The notes beneath the pieces were generated by a model. The model saw nothing but the letters and a program-made list of their open reading frames with translations. It was not told the DNA's origin and did not search any database. Shown here one piece after another: positions 1 through 8,746 of a stretch of DNA of 64,000 bases. The position numbers and the translations under genes were made by a program. Every line of letters begins with the position of its first letter. Positions within the stretch are counted from its first letter, which is position 1. Source of the DNA: Bauldia sp963759235 (GTDB lineage Bacteria > Pseudomonadota > Alphaproteobacteria > Rhizobiales > Kaistiaceae); contig CAVWYO010000006.1 of the NCBI GenBank assembly GCA_963759235.1, positions 310,001 to 374,000 of the forward strand. The letters are read 5' to 3'.

Positions 1-2
1 TG

Positions 3-926
3 TCACTCTCGCTCGGCGGCCGGGGCTTCTCCGGCCGGGTTTTCCTGGTTCTTCTGCAGCGTCATGGTGAGGGCGCTCAGCCCCGAGACGCTGCCGAGCT
101 GCATGGTGTCGACGGCGGTGCTCGGCACGATGACGATCGTGGCGTTCTGCTTCAGGCCTTCGTAGAGCATGTTCATCGCCCGCAAGTGAAGAGCGGTCGG
201 ATTGTTGGTATAGGTCTTGGCCGCCTCTCCGAACTTCTCGGCCACCTGGCGCTCCGAATCGCCGAGAATCACCCGCGCCTGGCGCTCGCGTTCGGCCTGG
301 GCCTGCATCGACATGGCGTCCTGAAGGGCGAGGGGGATGAGGACATCCTTGACCTCGACGGAAATGACATTGATTCCCCACGGCTCGGTGCGTTCGTCGA
401 TAATTCGCCGCAGCTCGTCGCTAATCTTCTCGCGGCCCTCGAGCATGTCGGAGAGCATCGTCTTGCCGATCACGTCGCGGAGCGCCGTTTGGGCGGCCCA
501 GCTGATCGCACTTTGGTAGTCGGCAACGTCGAGAGCCGCCTTCTTCGGATCGACGACCTTCCAGAACAGGACGGCATCCACGTCGACCGGCACGGTGTCC
601 TTGGTGAGGGTCTTCTCCGCCTTGAACGTGCTGGTGATCACCCGGATGTCGATCCAGTAGGCAATCGTATCGACGATCGGCACGATGAAGAAAAGGCCGG
701 GCCCGCAGAGCGCCCGGAAGCTGCCGAACCGCAGCACCACCACTTTCTCCCACTGGGACGCGATCTTGATCGAGAACGAAACCGCCAGCGCGACGAGCAG
801 TCCCGCCGCCGTGATCCAGTTGAGCAGCCAGTTGGCCGAAGCGCCGTAGACCGCGTAGCCAAGAGCCAGGCCGATGGCCAGAATCAGGACGAACACCGCG
901 ACGGCGAAAGAGCTTGTCGTTCTCAT
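3..926 (-). CDS. SPFH/band-7 (slipin, stomatin-like) membrane protein
   Basis: A 307-residue membrane-anchored scaffold protein of the slipin branch of the stomatin/prohibitin (SPFH) superfamily. Two hydrophobic segments are visible (about residues 7-28 and 33-53). They are followed by the SPFH core (about 55-225), with the family segments VVLRFGSF, GPGLFFIVPIVD and DVLIPLALQDAMSMQAQAER. The last of these leads into the usual charged helix. Slipins form oligomers on membrane microdomains and are often encoded with a NfeD-type partner, which would lie outside the window. The stop codon is at the very edge, so the gene is complete. Family assignment is firm; the cellular role is not known. Confidence 0.9.
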   Translation of the reverse strand: MRTTSSFAVAVFVLILAIGLALGYAVYGASANWLLNWITAAGLLVALAVSFSIKIASQWEKVVVLRFGSFRALCGPGLFFIVPIVDTIAYWIDIRVITSTFKAEKTLTKDTVPVDVDAVLFWKVVDPKKAALDVADYQSAISWAAQTALRDVIGKTMLSDMLEGREKISDELRRIIDERTEPWGINVISVEVKDVLIPLALQDAMSMQAQAERERQARVILGDSERQVAEKFGEAAKTYTNNPTALHLRAMNMLYEGLKQNATIVIVPSTAVDTMQLGSVSGLSALTMTLQKNQENPAGEAPAAERE

Positions 927-1435
927 TTCAAGACCGTCCTTTATCGAACGGACAACATGACGAGCGCTAGTCGGTAAGCCACAGGCCGAGCCTTCAAGGG
1001 CTCGCGCGCGTCGTCACAAGGCCGTTTGCGGATAGCCCGGAATCCGATCGTTGCGCCGACGACTTCCGGGGCTTTTCAAGCCGGTCCATTGTCGTTTGCC
1101 GGGTTTCCGCACGCCTATGATATAGGTATCGATACCCTTGCCCGCCAACGCCTATAGGCTCGGCAGCGCGATGCGATCGCCGCGCCGACAGCCGAGCCGG
1201 CTCGAACCTGGGGAATCACTCAACCCGAAACAGCGCGTCTCCGGCATGAACTGTTACCTATGTCTCCGGGCCGGACACCCTGAAATTGGCGCGCCGGAGA
1301 GGATGAAACTGGGCACCGGTATGTTATTGTTTGCTGTTGCTAATTTTCTGAGATCTTCGGATGATCCGGCTACGTGTCGCCAGGGATCGCCAGGTTCCTG
1401 AGCCTGCGCTCCAAGACGCTGGTTGGGTGTCAGCT
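927..1435. other. Intergenic region, 509 bp, with one copy of a direct repeat
   Basis: No convincing coding sequence on either strand. The right part carries a direct repeat around 1287-1331 that recurs at about 3967-4009. A palindromic ATAGGTATCGATACC-like motif sits near 1121-1137. Confidence 0.5.
1287..1331 (+). repeat. Direct repeat, copy 1
   Basis: Contains GATGAAACTGGGCAC followed three or four bases later by TATGTTATTGT. The same two blocks with nearly the same spacing occur at 3967-4009, also after a GGCGC..C-rich stretch. The two copies bracket the reductase/hydrolase cluster. The repeat looks like the end of a mobile element, but I cannot name the family. Confidence 0.6.
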
Positions 1436-2017
1436 TCAGACGTGCAGGGTGGGTCGATAGATGAGCTCCTGAATGCGGCCGTCGAGGGTACGGCTGTCAA
1501 TCAGTTCGAGGTCGAAGTCGGACGCGCCGCTGAAAATCGGCTCCCTGCCGGTCTGGCCCGTGATCACAGGGAAAATTGTGACCTGAACGAAGTCCACAAG
1601 ACCGGCGGCCATCAGTGCTCGGTTCATCGACAAGCTCCCGTGTGAGCGCAACGGTACCTCTGACCCTTCCTTGAGCCGGGCGACGACCTCAACGGCGTCG
1701 CCACTCATGATGGCAGCGTCCGGCCAGTCGAGCGATCCCTTGAGGGTCGCCGACACCACGATTGCTGGCAGGTTCCTCATCCGAGTAACCCATGGGTCAC
1801 GCACATCGGATTCCTCGTTGCTGTCTGCCAGCATCCTTGAGAACGCCCTATAGGTGTTGGCTCCGAAAACCATCCGCTGCTCCTGGTCGTACAGGGCGAG
1901 GCGGTGCGCGAGCAGTTCAGGCCCCTGCTTGCCCCAGTAGCCGCCCCAATCGCCCCCGTCGAACGAGGCAAAGCCGTCGAGGCTGGAAAAGACGTCGAAG
2001 GTGTAGGTCGCGGTCAT
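1436..2017 (-). CDS. Dihydrofolate reductase family protein (RibD C-terminal fold)
   Basis: 193 residues with the fold of dihydrofolate reductase and the RibD C-terminal domain. The N-terminal strand TFDVFSSLDGFAS matches the usual opening with a conserved SLDG. The middle VFGANTYRAFSRM fits the family GRxTY-type nucleotide motif. The C-terminal segment AAGLVDFVQVTIFPVITG is the typical family ending. Such proteins are putative NAD(P)H-dependent reductases; the substrate is unknown and it should not be called a true DHFR. A second full relative (3115-3705) and a fragment of a third (about 3750-3935) lie within 2.5 kb, so this is a local cluster of related reductases. Confidence 0.85.
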   Translation of the reverse strand: MTATYTFDVFSSLDGFASFDGGDWGGYWGKQGPELLAHRLALYDQEQRMVFGANTYRAFSRMLADSNEESDVRDPWVTRMRNLPAIVVSATLKGSLDWPDAAIMSGDAVEVVARLKEGSEVPLRSHGSLSMNRALMAAGLVDFVQVTIFPVITGQTGREPIFSGASDFDLELIDSRTLDGRIQELIYRPTLHV

Positions 2018-2130
2018 GATGTTCTCTCCTCAATTGGGTTGGTTGAAGGAGGGGCGCTGGACCAAACCTGTGGCGACCCTCGTCGCCCACGGTTTCGTGG
2101 AGTTCAGCGCCCCCGACCTGCCAATAAATC

Positions 2131-2991
2131 TCAGTTGGACCAGCCTTTCGGCGTCTCACCGGCGAGAAACGGTCCGATAAATTCCATCATGAGGTCGACC
2201 TGGCCGATCAAAGCCGTGTGCGAGGTGGCGGGCAGGATGGCGAGCCGCGATGCGGCGAGCGGTTTGCCCATGTCGCCCATCACGCCGCCGCCGAGCTTGT
2301 GAAACATATCGACAGCATGCTCGAGCGAGACCGCATCGGCATCGCCCGCCATGATCAGAACCGGTGTTTTCACCGCAGCCATCTCTTCGCTCCAGTCGAA
2401 TGGCGCCTTCTCGAGGGCGATCAGCTTTTCGACGAGGGCGGGAAAGCCGTTCGGATCCGGAGCGATCGCCTTGTAGGCGTCGGCCATCGGTGAGTTGGTG
2501 AACATGTCGACCGACATGTGCGGGAGGAAGTCCCGATAGGTCTGCTGCCACCCCTCGAACTTGTAGACGCCGGCAGCCATAACCAATTTGTCGACTTTCT
2601 CCGGGTAGTCGATGGCGAGCCGCAGCCCGGCAACCGCGCCGAGCGAATAGCCGAAGACGTCGGCCTTCTTGATCCCGACCTTGTCCATGAACGTGGCGAC
2701 GTCGCCCGCGAGGTTCGGGTAGGTGATCGGCCGATCGATGTCGGTGGTGCGGCCGTGGCCCTGGAGCTCAAGCGCGTAGACCCTGTGCGTCTCGGCCAGC
2801 CGTCCGACGATCCCGCCCATCATGGGGATGGTCATGAAGCTGCCGTGCAGCACGATCATCGGTTCCCCTTCGCCGGAGACCTCGTAGTACATCTGCATGC
2901 CGTTGACTTCGACCCGGTGGCCTTCCGGGGACTTCTGGGCGAACGCGGTACCTGCAGCGAAGAGCGCTGCGACGGTCAGCAGAATGCGTAG
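2131..2991 (-). CDS. Secreted alpha/beta hydrolase
   Basis: 286 residues. I chose the ATG at 2991 because a clean Sec signal peptide follows it (about 19 residues, ending in a GTAFA-type cleavage site). The mature protein has the alpha/beta hydrolase core: the oxyanion strand VLHGSF, the nucleophile elbow GYSLG with Ser about 117, a late acid in AGDADAVS, and the catalytic His in ATSHT. This catalytic set suggests an esterase or hydrolase of small molecules in the periplasm; the substrate cannot be inferred. It lies between two reductase-family genes on the same strand with 113- and 123-bp gaps, so co-transcription is possible but not tight. Confidence 0.87.
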   Translation of the reverse strand, partial: LRILLTVAALFAAGTAFAQKSPEGHRVEVNGMQMYYEVSGEGEPMIVLHGSFMTIPMMGGIVGRLAETHRVYALELQGHGRTTDIDRPITYPNLAGDVATFMDKVGIKKADVFGYSLGAVAGLRLAIDYPEKVDKLVMAAGVYKFEGWQQTYRDFLPHMSVDMFTNSPMADAYKAIAPDPNGFPALVEKLIALEKAPFDWSEEMAAVKTPVLIMAGDADAVSLEHAVDMFHKLGGGVMGDMGKPLAASRLAILPATSHTALIGQVDLMMEFIGPFLAGETPKGWSN

Positions 2992-3114
2992 CATTGTGGT
3001 TGCTCCTTCGGTCTGCTGCGCCATGGCCGATATCGGGACAGTCTGACGACCGGCGCAATCGTGGATGTCGTGGCGGCGATTCGGGACGCGACCAGGCCGC
3101 CAACCGTCAGATTG

Positions 3115-3705
3115 CTAGGCCGCTTCGCTCGGAAGAGGACCGGACGGCTTGTAGGTGTTGACGAGGACACCCGTTGGCGTGCTCCGCGTCTCCACCAGAG
3201 TAAGGGCGCGCGGCGGGACGCCGTCCCCGAACAGGCGCTCTCCTTCGCCGAGCACCACCGGGAAGACCGCAATGCGATATTCGTCGACGAGGTCCGTCGC
3301 GATCAGCGTCTGCAGCAGTTCGCCACTGCCCCAGATGTGCAATTCGGGCCCATCCGATGCTTTCAGCCGCCGGATTTCGTCGACGACATCACCGCTGATG
3401 CGCACCGACGTCTTCCAGTCGAGTTTGTCGGGCCTGCGGGTGACGACATATTTCGTCGCCTTGCCGAACGCCTTGCCGATGGCGTTGTCCTGAAACGGCC
3501 AGTAGCCGGCGAAGATGTCGTAGGTCACGCGTCCCAAGAGCAGGTCGTATTCTGCGGCGGTCTCGACGATGTTCAGGGCGTCATCCACGAAGGGCATGGC
3601 CCATCCCCCGTGAGTGAAGCCACGCCTCTCATCCTCCTCGGAGCCGCCGGGCGCCTGCATGATGCCGTCCACGGAGACCTGGGTAATTGCGATGATCTTT
3701 CTCAT
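3115..3705 (-). CDS. Dihydrofolate reductase family protein (RibD C-terminal fold), second copy
   Basis: 196 residues. The N-terminus RKIIAITQVSVDGIMQAPGG is the standard start of RibD-like reductases. The nucleotide-binding segment LLLGRVTYDIFAGYWP and the late IWGSGELLQTLIATDLVDEY are the family hallmarks. It is only distantly similar to the protein at 1436-2017, so the two are not a recent duplication. Members are presumed NADPH-dependent reductases of pterin- or pyrimidine-like compounds; no substrate is known. Directly upstream, on the opposite strand, lies a 3' fragment of a third member. Confidence 0.87.
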   Translation of the reverse strand: MRKIIAITQVSVDGIMQAPGGSEEDERRGFTHGGWAMPFVDDALNIVETAAEYDLLLGRVTYDIFAGYWPFQDNAIGKAFGKATKYVVTRRPDKLDWKTSVRISGDVVDEIRRLKASDGPELHIWGSGELLQTLIATDLVDEYRIAVFPVVLGEGERLFGDGVPPRALTLVETRSTPTGVLVNTYKPSGPLPSEAA

Positions 3706-3749
3706 GACTCCTCTTCCTCATCTTGCGGGTGGGCCGCGCTCGTCATCGC

Positions 3750-3935
3750 CGGGCCCGTGAGTTCCTCGCTGCCGGACTGATCGACAACATGCACGTTGCC
3801 GTAGTCCCGATCCTCCTCGGGCGGGGCGTTCGCCTTTGGGACGGCCTGGAAGGTCTTGAGAAGAACTACAGCATAGAGTCGGTCTCTTCGCCCAGTGGCG
3901 TGACGCACCTGATATTCGCGCGCAAGGGCGAATGA
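3750..3935 (+). pseudogene. C-terminal fragment of a third dihydrofolate reductase family protein
   Basis: About 60 residues starting near REFLAAGLIDNMH and running through VVPILLGRGVRLWDGL to THLIFARKGE. This is the usual last third of a RibD-like reductase. The nucleotide-binding N-terminal two thirds are missing. The fragment points away from its relative at 3115-3705 and ends just before the second copy of the direct repeat, which fits loss by recombination or insertion. Confidence 0.7.
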
Positions 3936-4264
3936 ATAGCGCCGATCACTGCTTAAGCCGCATGTTGGGGCGCCCGACGAGATGAAACTGGGCACTGTTA
4001 TGTTATTGTCGTTGCAGTACAAACTTTGGCTCGTGGAGGCCACTAATCAACCGAATGAGTTGATTCGCCAGAAGGTGAGCCGACTTCGCGGGCTTTCTGA
4101 AGTTCCGAGAGGCGATCGGCGATCCTGGCATACGTCTCCCGCGCCTCTGTGAGTTCTTTGACGGTAGCGTCGGGGTCGTCAGAGTTCTGCCGCCTCTCCA
4201 GCGCTATGGGGCGCGCTGCGCTCGCGGCTTGCTCCGTCGAGCTACACCACCACCAGGGACGTGA
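3936..4264. other. Region without a recognisable intact gene
   Basis: Holds the second direct-repeat copy (about 3967-4009). The minus strand between about 4043 and 4200 is open and ends in a helical, charged segment (TEARETYARIADRLSELQKA). This could be the tail of a broken gene, but I do not recognise it and there is no start codon. Confidence 0.4.
3967..4009 (+). repeat. Direct repeat, copy 2
   Basis: GATGAAACTGGGCAC, a short spacer, then TATGTTATTGT, matching the copy at 1287-1331 in the same orientation about 2.68 kb away. Confidence 0.6.
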
Positions 4265-5295
4265 CCCGTCCTGGTCGGCTCGGGGAATACAGGCCTGGGT
4301 GCGGTGTACAGCACCTTCAGCGGCAGCAAACTGGCCAACAGGGGCGTCATCTTCGACGGTTCCGGTTTTGCCGTCGACCTCGTGGGACAGAAGAACGTCA
4401 CCGTCGTCAACAAGGCGTCCGGCACCATTGTCGGCGGCGGCGTTGGTGTTCTTGTAGGCAACATCGGCGGCGCCGAGAACGCGACCGTCATCAATGACGG
4501 CAGCATCATCGGCTTGACCGACTTCGGCGTTGAGTCCGTGTCGGTGTCCAATTTCGATCTCACCAACACCGGCCACATCTTTGGGCCCAAAATCGGCGTT
4601 GTTATGCAGGTCTCCACGTCTGGCGCCGAGGGGCCGATGGTCGACAATTCGGGCGTGATCGGCGGTGGCACGATTGGCATATCCACCTCCACCCCTTCCG
4701 GAGTGAAAACGACCATCGTCAACGAATCAGGCGGCACCATCGAGGGATCCAAATACGCCATCGCTACCGACGACCTGGGCAAGCTGCTTTTGAAGAACCA
4801 CGGCACGCTCAAGGGCTATGTCGCCAGCGGCAACGAGAGGGACAAGATCGTCAACGACGGCCACATCAAAGGCGAGACGTATCTCAACGACGGCGACGAC
4901 CTCTACAAGAACACCGGCGGCCATGCCGGCAACGTTCATGGCGGGCTCGGCAACGACACGCTTATCGCCGGACCGCACACCGACAAGTTCGTCTTCGACA
5001 CGCTGCTCGACCCGGTGAACAATGTCGATCGGGTGAAGAACTTCGATCCGGGCACCGACAAGCTCTTTCTCTCGAAGGCCATCTTCGGAGCGTTGACCGG
5101 GCCCGGCATTCTGTTGGCCGGGGAGTTCCACAAAGGCTCGTCTGCCCACGACGCCACTGACCACATCATCTACGACACGGCGACCGGGAACCTCTACTAC
5201 GACCCCGACGGCCTCGGCGGCACCGGTAGATCCAGTTCGCCAAGCTTGACAAGGACCTCCACCTTCACGCCAGCGACTTCATCGTGTTTGCGTGA
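4265..5295 (+). pseudogene. Broken calcium-binding (RTX-like) repeat protein, copy 1
   Basis: The reading frame opens after a stop at 4262-4264 and immediately shows passenger-type repeats (VLVGSGNTG, VVNKASGTIVGG, VINDGSIIG, IVNESGGTIEG), so the true 5' end is missing. The C-terminal third has one RTX-like nonapeptide turn (GGLGNDTLIAG) followed by the FVFDT...VDRVKNFDPGTDKLFL segment typical of haemolysin-type secretion-signal domains. Near 5227 one base is missing. Reading on in the next frame gives IQFAKLDKDLHLHASDFIVFA and a stop at 5293-5295, matching the end of the paralogue at 7480-7925. Intact relatives are secreted by type I systems. This copy is 5'-truncated and frameshifted. Confidence 0.8.
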
Positions 5296-5390
5296 GGCGA
5301 GAGCGGGAGAGCCGACCCAACATTATCGTCGAGCAGAGCCAAAGACTCCGCAGACTCGGTCTGCCGTAGCGCGGCCGGCCGCCGCCGCTT

Positions 5391-5647
5391 TCAGACCAGG
5401 GCGAGCAACCTGACGGGGGAGGCGGTGGCGCCCTTCACCTTCAGCGGTGCGGCGATGATGAGAAATTCGTAGACCTTGTCGTTGACGATTTCGTCCATCT
5501 GGACGTTTTCCATCAGGCGAATGCCGGCCCTGGTCAGCATGGCGATGTGCATCGGCAGCGCCTGGCCCGGGGCCTCGAACGGGATCGGATCGGTGCCGAA
5601 CTGGTCGAGGCCCCAGCAGATGATGTTGTGGTCGACCGCCCATTTTG
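5391..5647 (-). pseudogene. 3' fragment of a cyclase-family (kynurenine-formamidase-like) gene
   Basis: The minus strand encodes about 85 residues from WAVDHNIICWGLDQFGTDPIPF to YEFLIIAAPLKVKGATASPV, ending at a TGA at 5391-5393. This is the C-terminal part of the cyclase family (PF04199-type metal-dependent hydrolases), including the usual GATASPV ending. The N-terminal two thirds with the metal ligands are absent. The fragment begins right where mgtE stops (5649), so a deletion or insertion joined the two genes. Confidence 0.65.
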
Positions 5648-5648
5648 G

Positions 5649-7052
5649 TCAGATGAGCAGCGGCATCATCAGCGTCGCGAGACTGAGAACCAGAAAGAAC
5701 CCCGCGACGTCGGTGATTGTCGTCAGCAGTGGCCCCGATGCTACCGCCGGGTCCTGGTTGAACCGCTTGAGGAGCAAGGGCACGACACCGCCGACCGATA
5801 CGGCGATCAGCGTGTTGATGGCCAGCGCCACGCCGATGACGACGCCGAGGAACGGATTTCCTTTCCAAAGCCAAGCAACGAAGCCAATCAGGATTCCGAG
5901 GACAACCCCGTTGATCACGCCGACCACAACCTCCTTCGACCAGACCCTGAATACGTCGACCGGCTTTGCGAGACCGAGCGAAAGTTCACGCAGCGAGACC
6001 GCCACGGCCTGATTGCCCGAGCAACCACTCATGTCCGATACCATCGGCAGGAAGATTGCGATGGCGATGACGGCGGCAAGCGTCTGCTGGTAAAGCGAAA
6101 TGACGCTAGCTGCGATGACGTTGAGGACGATGTTGCCGCTGAGCCAGGCGAGACGCCGGCGCGATCGCAGAAGAAGGGGCATCGAGCGCAGTTCGTCGCC
6201 GAAGACGCCCTGGCGCCGGAGGCTCTCGCTCTCGGACCGTTCGAGCAAGGCGTCCGAAACAGCGGTGCGCGAAACGGTGCCGACCAGCCGCCCGAGGTCA
6301 TCGGCGACAGGCAGCCCGAGGAACTCGTGCTCGCCGAGCAGGTCCTGCAGCTCTTCGAGCGGCGCGCCGGTGCCCACGGCTATCGGCGTGACCATAATTC
6401 CGGTGAGTGGCGTCGAGCGTTTCGCGGTAAGGAGGTTGCGGAGCGACACGACGCCGATCAGCCGGTTCGCTTCGTCGACGATATAGGGATGCTGGCCGCG
6501 ATAGCGCTCGAAGTCCTCGTCCTCGCTGGTTAGTCGACGGAGAACATCCCCGACCGTATCGGAGCTGGGAAACGAAAACGTCTCGCCGATCATCAGGCCG
6601 CCGGCGGTGTCGTCCTCATACTCGACGAGCCGAAGAACCTCGGCAGCGTCCTCAGGCTCCATCTCGGCGAGGATCGCGTCGGCATCCTCCTTGTCGAGTT
6701 CGCCGACGACGTCCGCCTGGACGTCCGAATCCATCTCTTCGATGATCTCGGCGGCGTCTGCCGCCTCGAGATTTTCGACGAGTTCGACCGCCTGCTCGTT
6801 GGGTGCCTCGGTGACGAGTTCCGCGGCGAGTGCTGGGGGAAGTGCAGAGAGGATCGTGCCGCGCTCTTCGACATCGAGCTGAAGCAGCGCCCGCAGACCG
6901 TCGCTGAGTGTGAGTTCCTCGAAGATGGCGACGAGACGAGCAGCGTCGTCGGTTTCGAGGGCTTCGCGGAGCGAAATCCAGGGCTCTTCCGGATCGAAGA
7001 GCACCGGCTCCTCGCCCTCGTCCTCGACGCCGACGATATCCGATTCGCTCAT
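5649..7052 (-). CDS. mgtE: Magnesium transporter MgtE
   Basis: 467 residues, the usual length for the family. An N-terminal acidic helical domain (about 30-150, with runs such as LPPALAAELVTEAPNEQAVELVENL) is followed by a CBS-domain pair (about 160-285; HPYIVDEANRLIGVVSLRNLL and LPVADDLGRLVGTVS). Five membrane helices make up the last 180 residues. The pore signature PMVSDMSGCSGNQAVAVSLR is present. MgtE is a Mg2+-gated channel whose cytosolic domains close it when magnesium is sufficient. I start at the ATG at 7052, where the conserved acidic N-terminus begins; longer in-frame starts have no family support. Its 3' end abuts a foreign cyclase fragment, yet the protein looks complete. Confidence 0.93.
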   Translation of the reverse strand: MSESDIVGVEDEGEEPVLFDPEEPWISLREALETDDAARLVAIFEELTLSDGLRALLQLDVEERGTILSALPPALAAELVTEAPNEQAVELVENLEAADAAEIIEEMDSDVQADVVGELDKEDADAILAEMEPEDAAEVLRLVEYEDDTAGGLMIGETFSFPSSDTVGDVLRRLTSEDEDFERYRGQHPYIVDEANRLIGVVSLRNLLTAKRSTPLTGIMVTPIAVGTGAPLEELQDLLGEHEFLGLPVADDLGRLVGTVSRTAVSDALLERSESESLRRQGVFGDELRSMPLLLRSRRRLAWLSGNIVLNVIAASVISLYQQTLAAVIAIAIFLPMVSDMSGCSGNQAVAVSLRELSLGLAKPVDVFRVWSKEVVVGVINGVVLGILIGFVAWLWKGNPFLGVVIGVALAINTLIAVSVGGVVPLLLKRFNQDPAVASGPLLTTITDVAGFFLVLSLATLMMPLLI

Positions 7053-7479
7053 TCGCCTCTCCTGTCCGCGTTCAGACGCGAGGGTTGCATCCTGACCTAC
7101 CCTGCCCAAGGGTGCAGCGATTTGAGAAGTCTGGGCGGGTTCTTCGGGCCACACCCGGACGGTCGCCAAGAGGTTGCAATCGGGGCTGGTTGCAAAATGG
7201 GCGACGTCGTGCGCAAGGCGCTCGAAAACTATTCCGAGAACTGCGCGCCGCGCCTTGTCAAGGGGGAGAGGGCACGCCGCGTATCTCGAACGCATCCTGA
7301 CCACGGCGCCCGACAAGGAACGCAACTCGCCACCGCCCGCGCCTAGCTTTTTGACCGCATGGCGGCACGCAGCGACGGACTCGCGCCAAAGCGGTCCCGA
7401 GTTTCATAAGCGGTCGTCACGGAGACGCCACACCGCAGCACCCGTCGACGAACCGGGTGCGCGCGACAGACGCGGCCCA
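7053..7479. other. Intergenic region, 427 bp
   Basis: No open frame here looks like a known protein and I see no riboswitch-like fold. It separates mgtE from the second RTX-like remnant, which is on the same strand. Confidence 0.4.
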
Positions 7480-7925
7480 TCAGGCGATGACGACGAAGTC
7501 GCTGGCGTGGAGGTTGAGGCCCTTGTCGAGCTTGGCGAACTGCACCTCGCCTCCCCCGACGTTGCCGTTGGAGTCGTAAAGGAGCACCCCGCTGCTCTTG
7601 TTGTAGATGATGCGGTCGTCAGCGTCGTGAGCGTGCGCGCCCTTGTGGAACTCGGCGCTGGTGAGGGTTTCCGGCCCGGACAAATTGGCGAAGATGGTCT
7701 GGTCGAGATAGAGCGTGTCGGTGCCGGGATCGAAGTGTTTGACCGTGTCGACATTGGTCGCCGCGTTCTGCGTCGTGTCGAAGACGAACTTGTCGGTGTG
7801 CGGCCCGGCGATGAGCGTGTCGTTGCCGTCGCCGCCATAAACCCTGCCCGCGTGGCCGCCAGCGTTCTTGAAGGTGTCGTTGCCGGCGCCGAGACTCACC
7901 TCGCCCTTGATCTGCCCGTCCCCGA
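7480..7925 (-). pseudogene. Calcium-binding (RTX-like) repeat protein remnant, copy 2
   Basis: About 148 C-terminal residues, from DGQIKGEVSLGAGNDTFKN to LHASDFVVIA. They closely parallel the end of the protein at 4265-5295 (shared GGHAG, GNDTLIAGPHTDKFVFDT, DPGTD and AEFHKG blocks). Here the last segment is in frame. Homology stops abruptly near 7925; the open frame continues a further 60 bases to a chance ATG but the sequence is unrelated. An IS3-family remnant begins about 80 bp further. The passenger-repeat N-terminus is missing, so no functional protein is expected. The copy is inverted relative to copy 1, and the two flank mgtE. Confidence 0.75.
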
Positions 7926-8006
7926 GGGGCAAGCAGAACCGCCTGCAGGAATAGCGGAAACAGATCCACGTGATGAGCCCCAATTAGTGGGCCTTATTGA
8001 TCTGGC

Positions 8007-8575
8007 TCAACTCCCAGCGTACCAACGGTAGAAGGTCGCCTTAGAAATACCGAGTTTCTCCAGCGTGCGCTTGACCGGCAGATGCGATTGCTCCACCAGC
8101 CGGATGATCTCCAGCTTCTCGGAGGCGGAGTATCTCATGCGCCGACCTCCCCATCCGCCGTCATGCTTTTTTTGAGCCGACGGTTCTCCAGGGTGAGTTA
8201 GTCCACGACCTCCTTCAGAGGCGATGCTTCGCGGCGCAGTCCCTGACCTCGTCCGAGGTCGCCTCCCGTGCCGTGTCGCCAGCCAGCCCTTCTTGCCCGC
8301 TTCGAGAAACTCTTTCGACCAGCGGTAATAGAGATTCTGGACGATGCCTTCGCGACGACAGAGCTCGGCGATGCTGTCCTCGCCGCGCAGCCCCTCCAGC
8401 ACAATGCCGATCTTCTCCTCGGCCGAAAAAAGCCGCCGGGTCGCCCGGCGTATATTCCACACGACCTGTTCCGCCGGCTCTCTCACCGGCCCCGATTTCT
8501 GTCTCATCTTCGCTCCTTTGAAAGGCTACGATGAGCCAGAAATCCTCCCTTCCTCAATGCCCCAAATCTGTCTCA
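8007..8575 (-). mobile_element. IS3-family insertion sequence remnant
   Basis: The minus strand carries a full orfA-like helix-turn-helix segment (RRLFSAEEKIGIVLEGLRGEDSIAELCRREGI, then YYRWSKEFLEAGKK). Frame changes follow, then the beginning of orfB (MRYSASEKLEIIRLVEQSHLPVKRTLEKLGISKATFYRWY). Homology ends there, so the catalytic DDE domain is gone. A probable element end lies near 8571-8575, where the minus strand starts TGAGACAGATTTGGGG. The element cannot transpose by itself. It sits beside the truncated RTX-like copy and probably caused or followed that truncation. Confidence 0.75.
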
Positions 8576-8721
8576 TAGGCGCTGACGCCGGACAGGAACA
8601 CCAATTTGGTCCTGCACCCTCCTTGGAAGATCGTCGCAATCCGGCGACTCCGGGCCAAGCCACCGTTTGATAGTCGCATCCAGCACGCTCACGTTGCCCG
8701 GCGGTTTTCATATGGCATTTT

Positions 8722-8732
8722 TGGTTAAACCA
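8722..8732. promoter_or_regulatory. Putative GntR/FCD operator upstream of the regulator gene
   Basis: TGGTTAAACCA is a perfect 11-bp palindrome ending 14 bp before the regulator start codon. It fits the TGGT-N3-ACCA form commonly bound by FadR-subfamily regulators. Autoregulation is inferred. Confidence 0.45.
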
Positions 8733-8746
8733 GATATTTTCGCACG

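Noticed and set aside
186..977. Long open frame on the plus strand opposite the slipin gene
   Set aside because: Composition (His/Asp/Arg-rich, no motif) is that of an antisense shadow of the GC-rich slipin gene.
1138..1645. Two short plus-strand frames near the first direct repeat
   Set aside because: No ribosome-binding site, no motif; the second lies opposite a reductase gene.
3967..4010. CRISPR-like repeat
   Set aside because: Only two copies, 2.7 kb apart with genes between; not an array.
5600..5660. A natural mgtE-cyclase fusion protein
   Set aside because: mgtE has its own stop at 5649-5651 before the cyclase fragment, so they are not one protein.
7122..7346. Small plus-strand gene upstream of mgtE
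   Set aside because: No family similarity, weak start context, and basic composition typical of chance frames.
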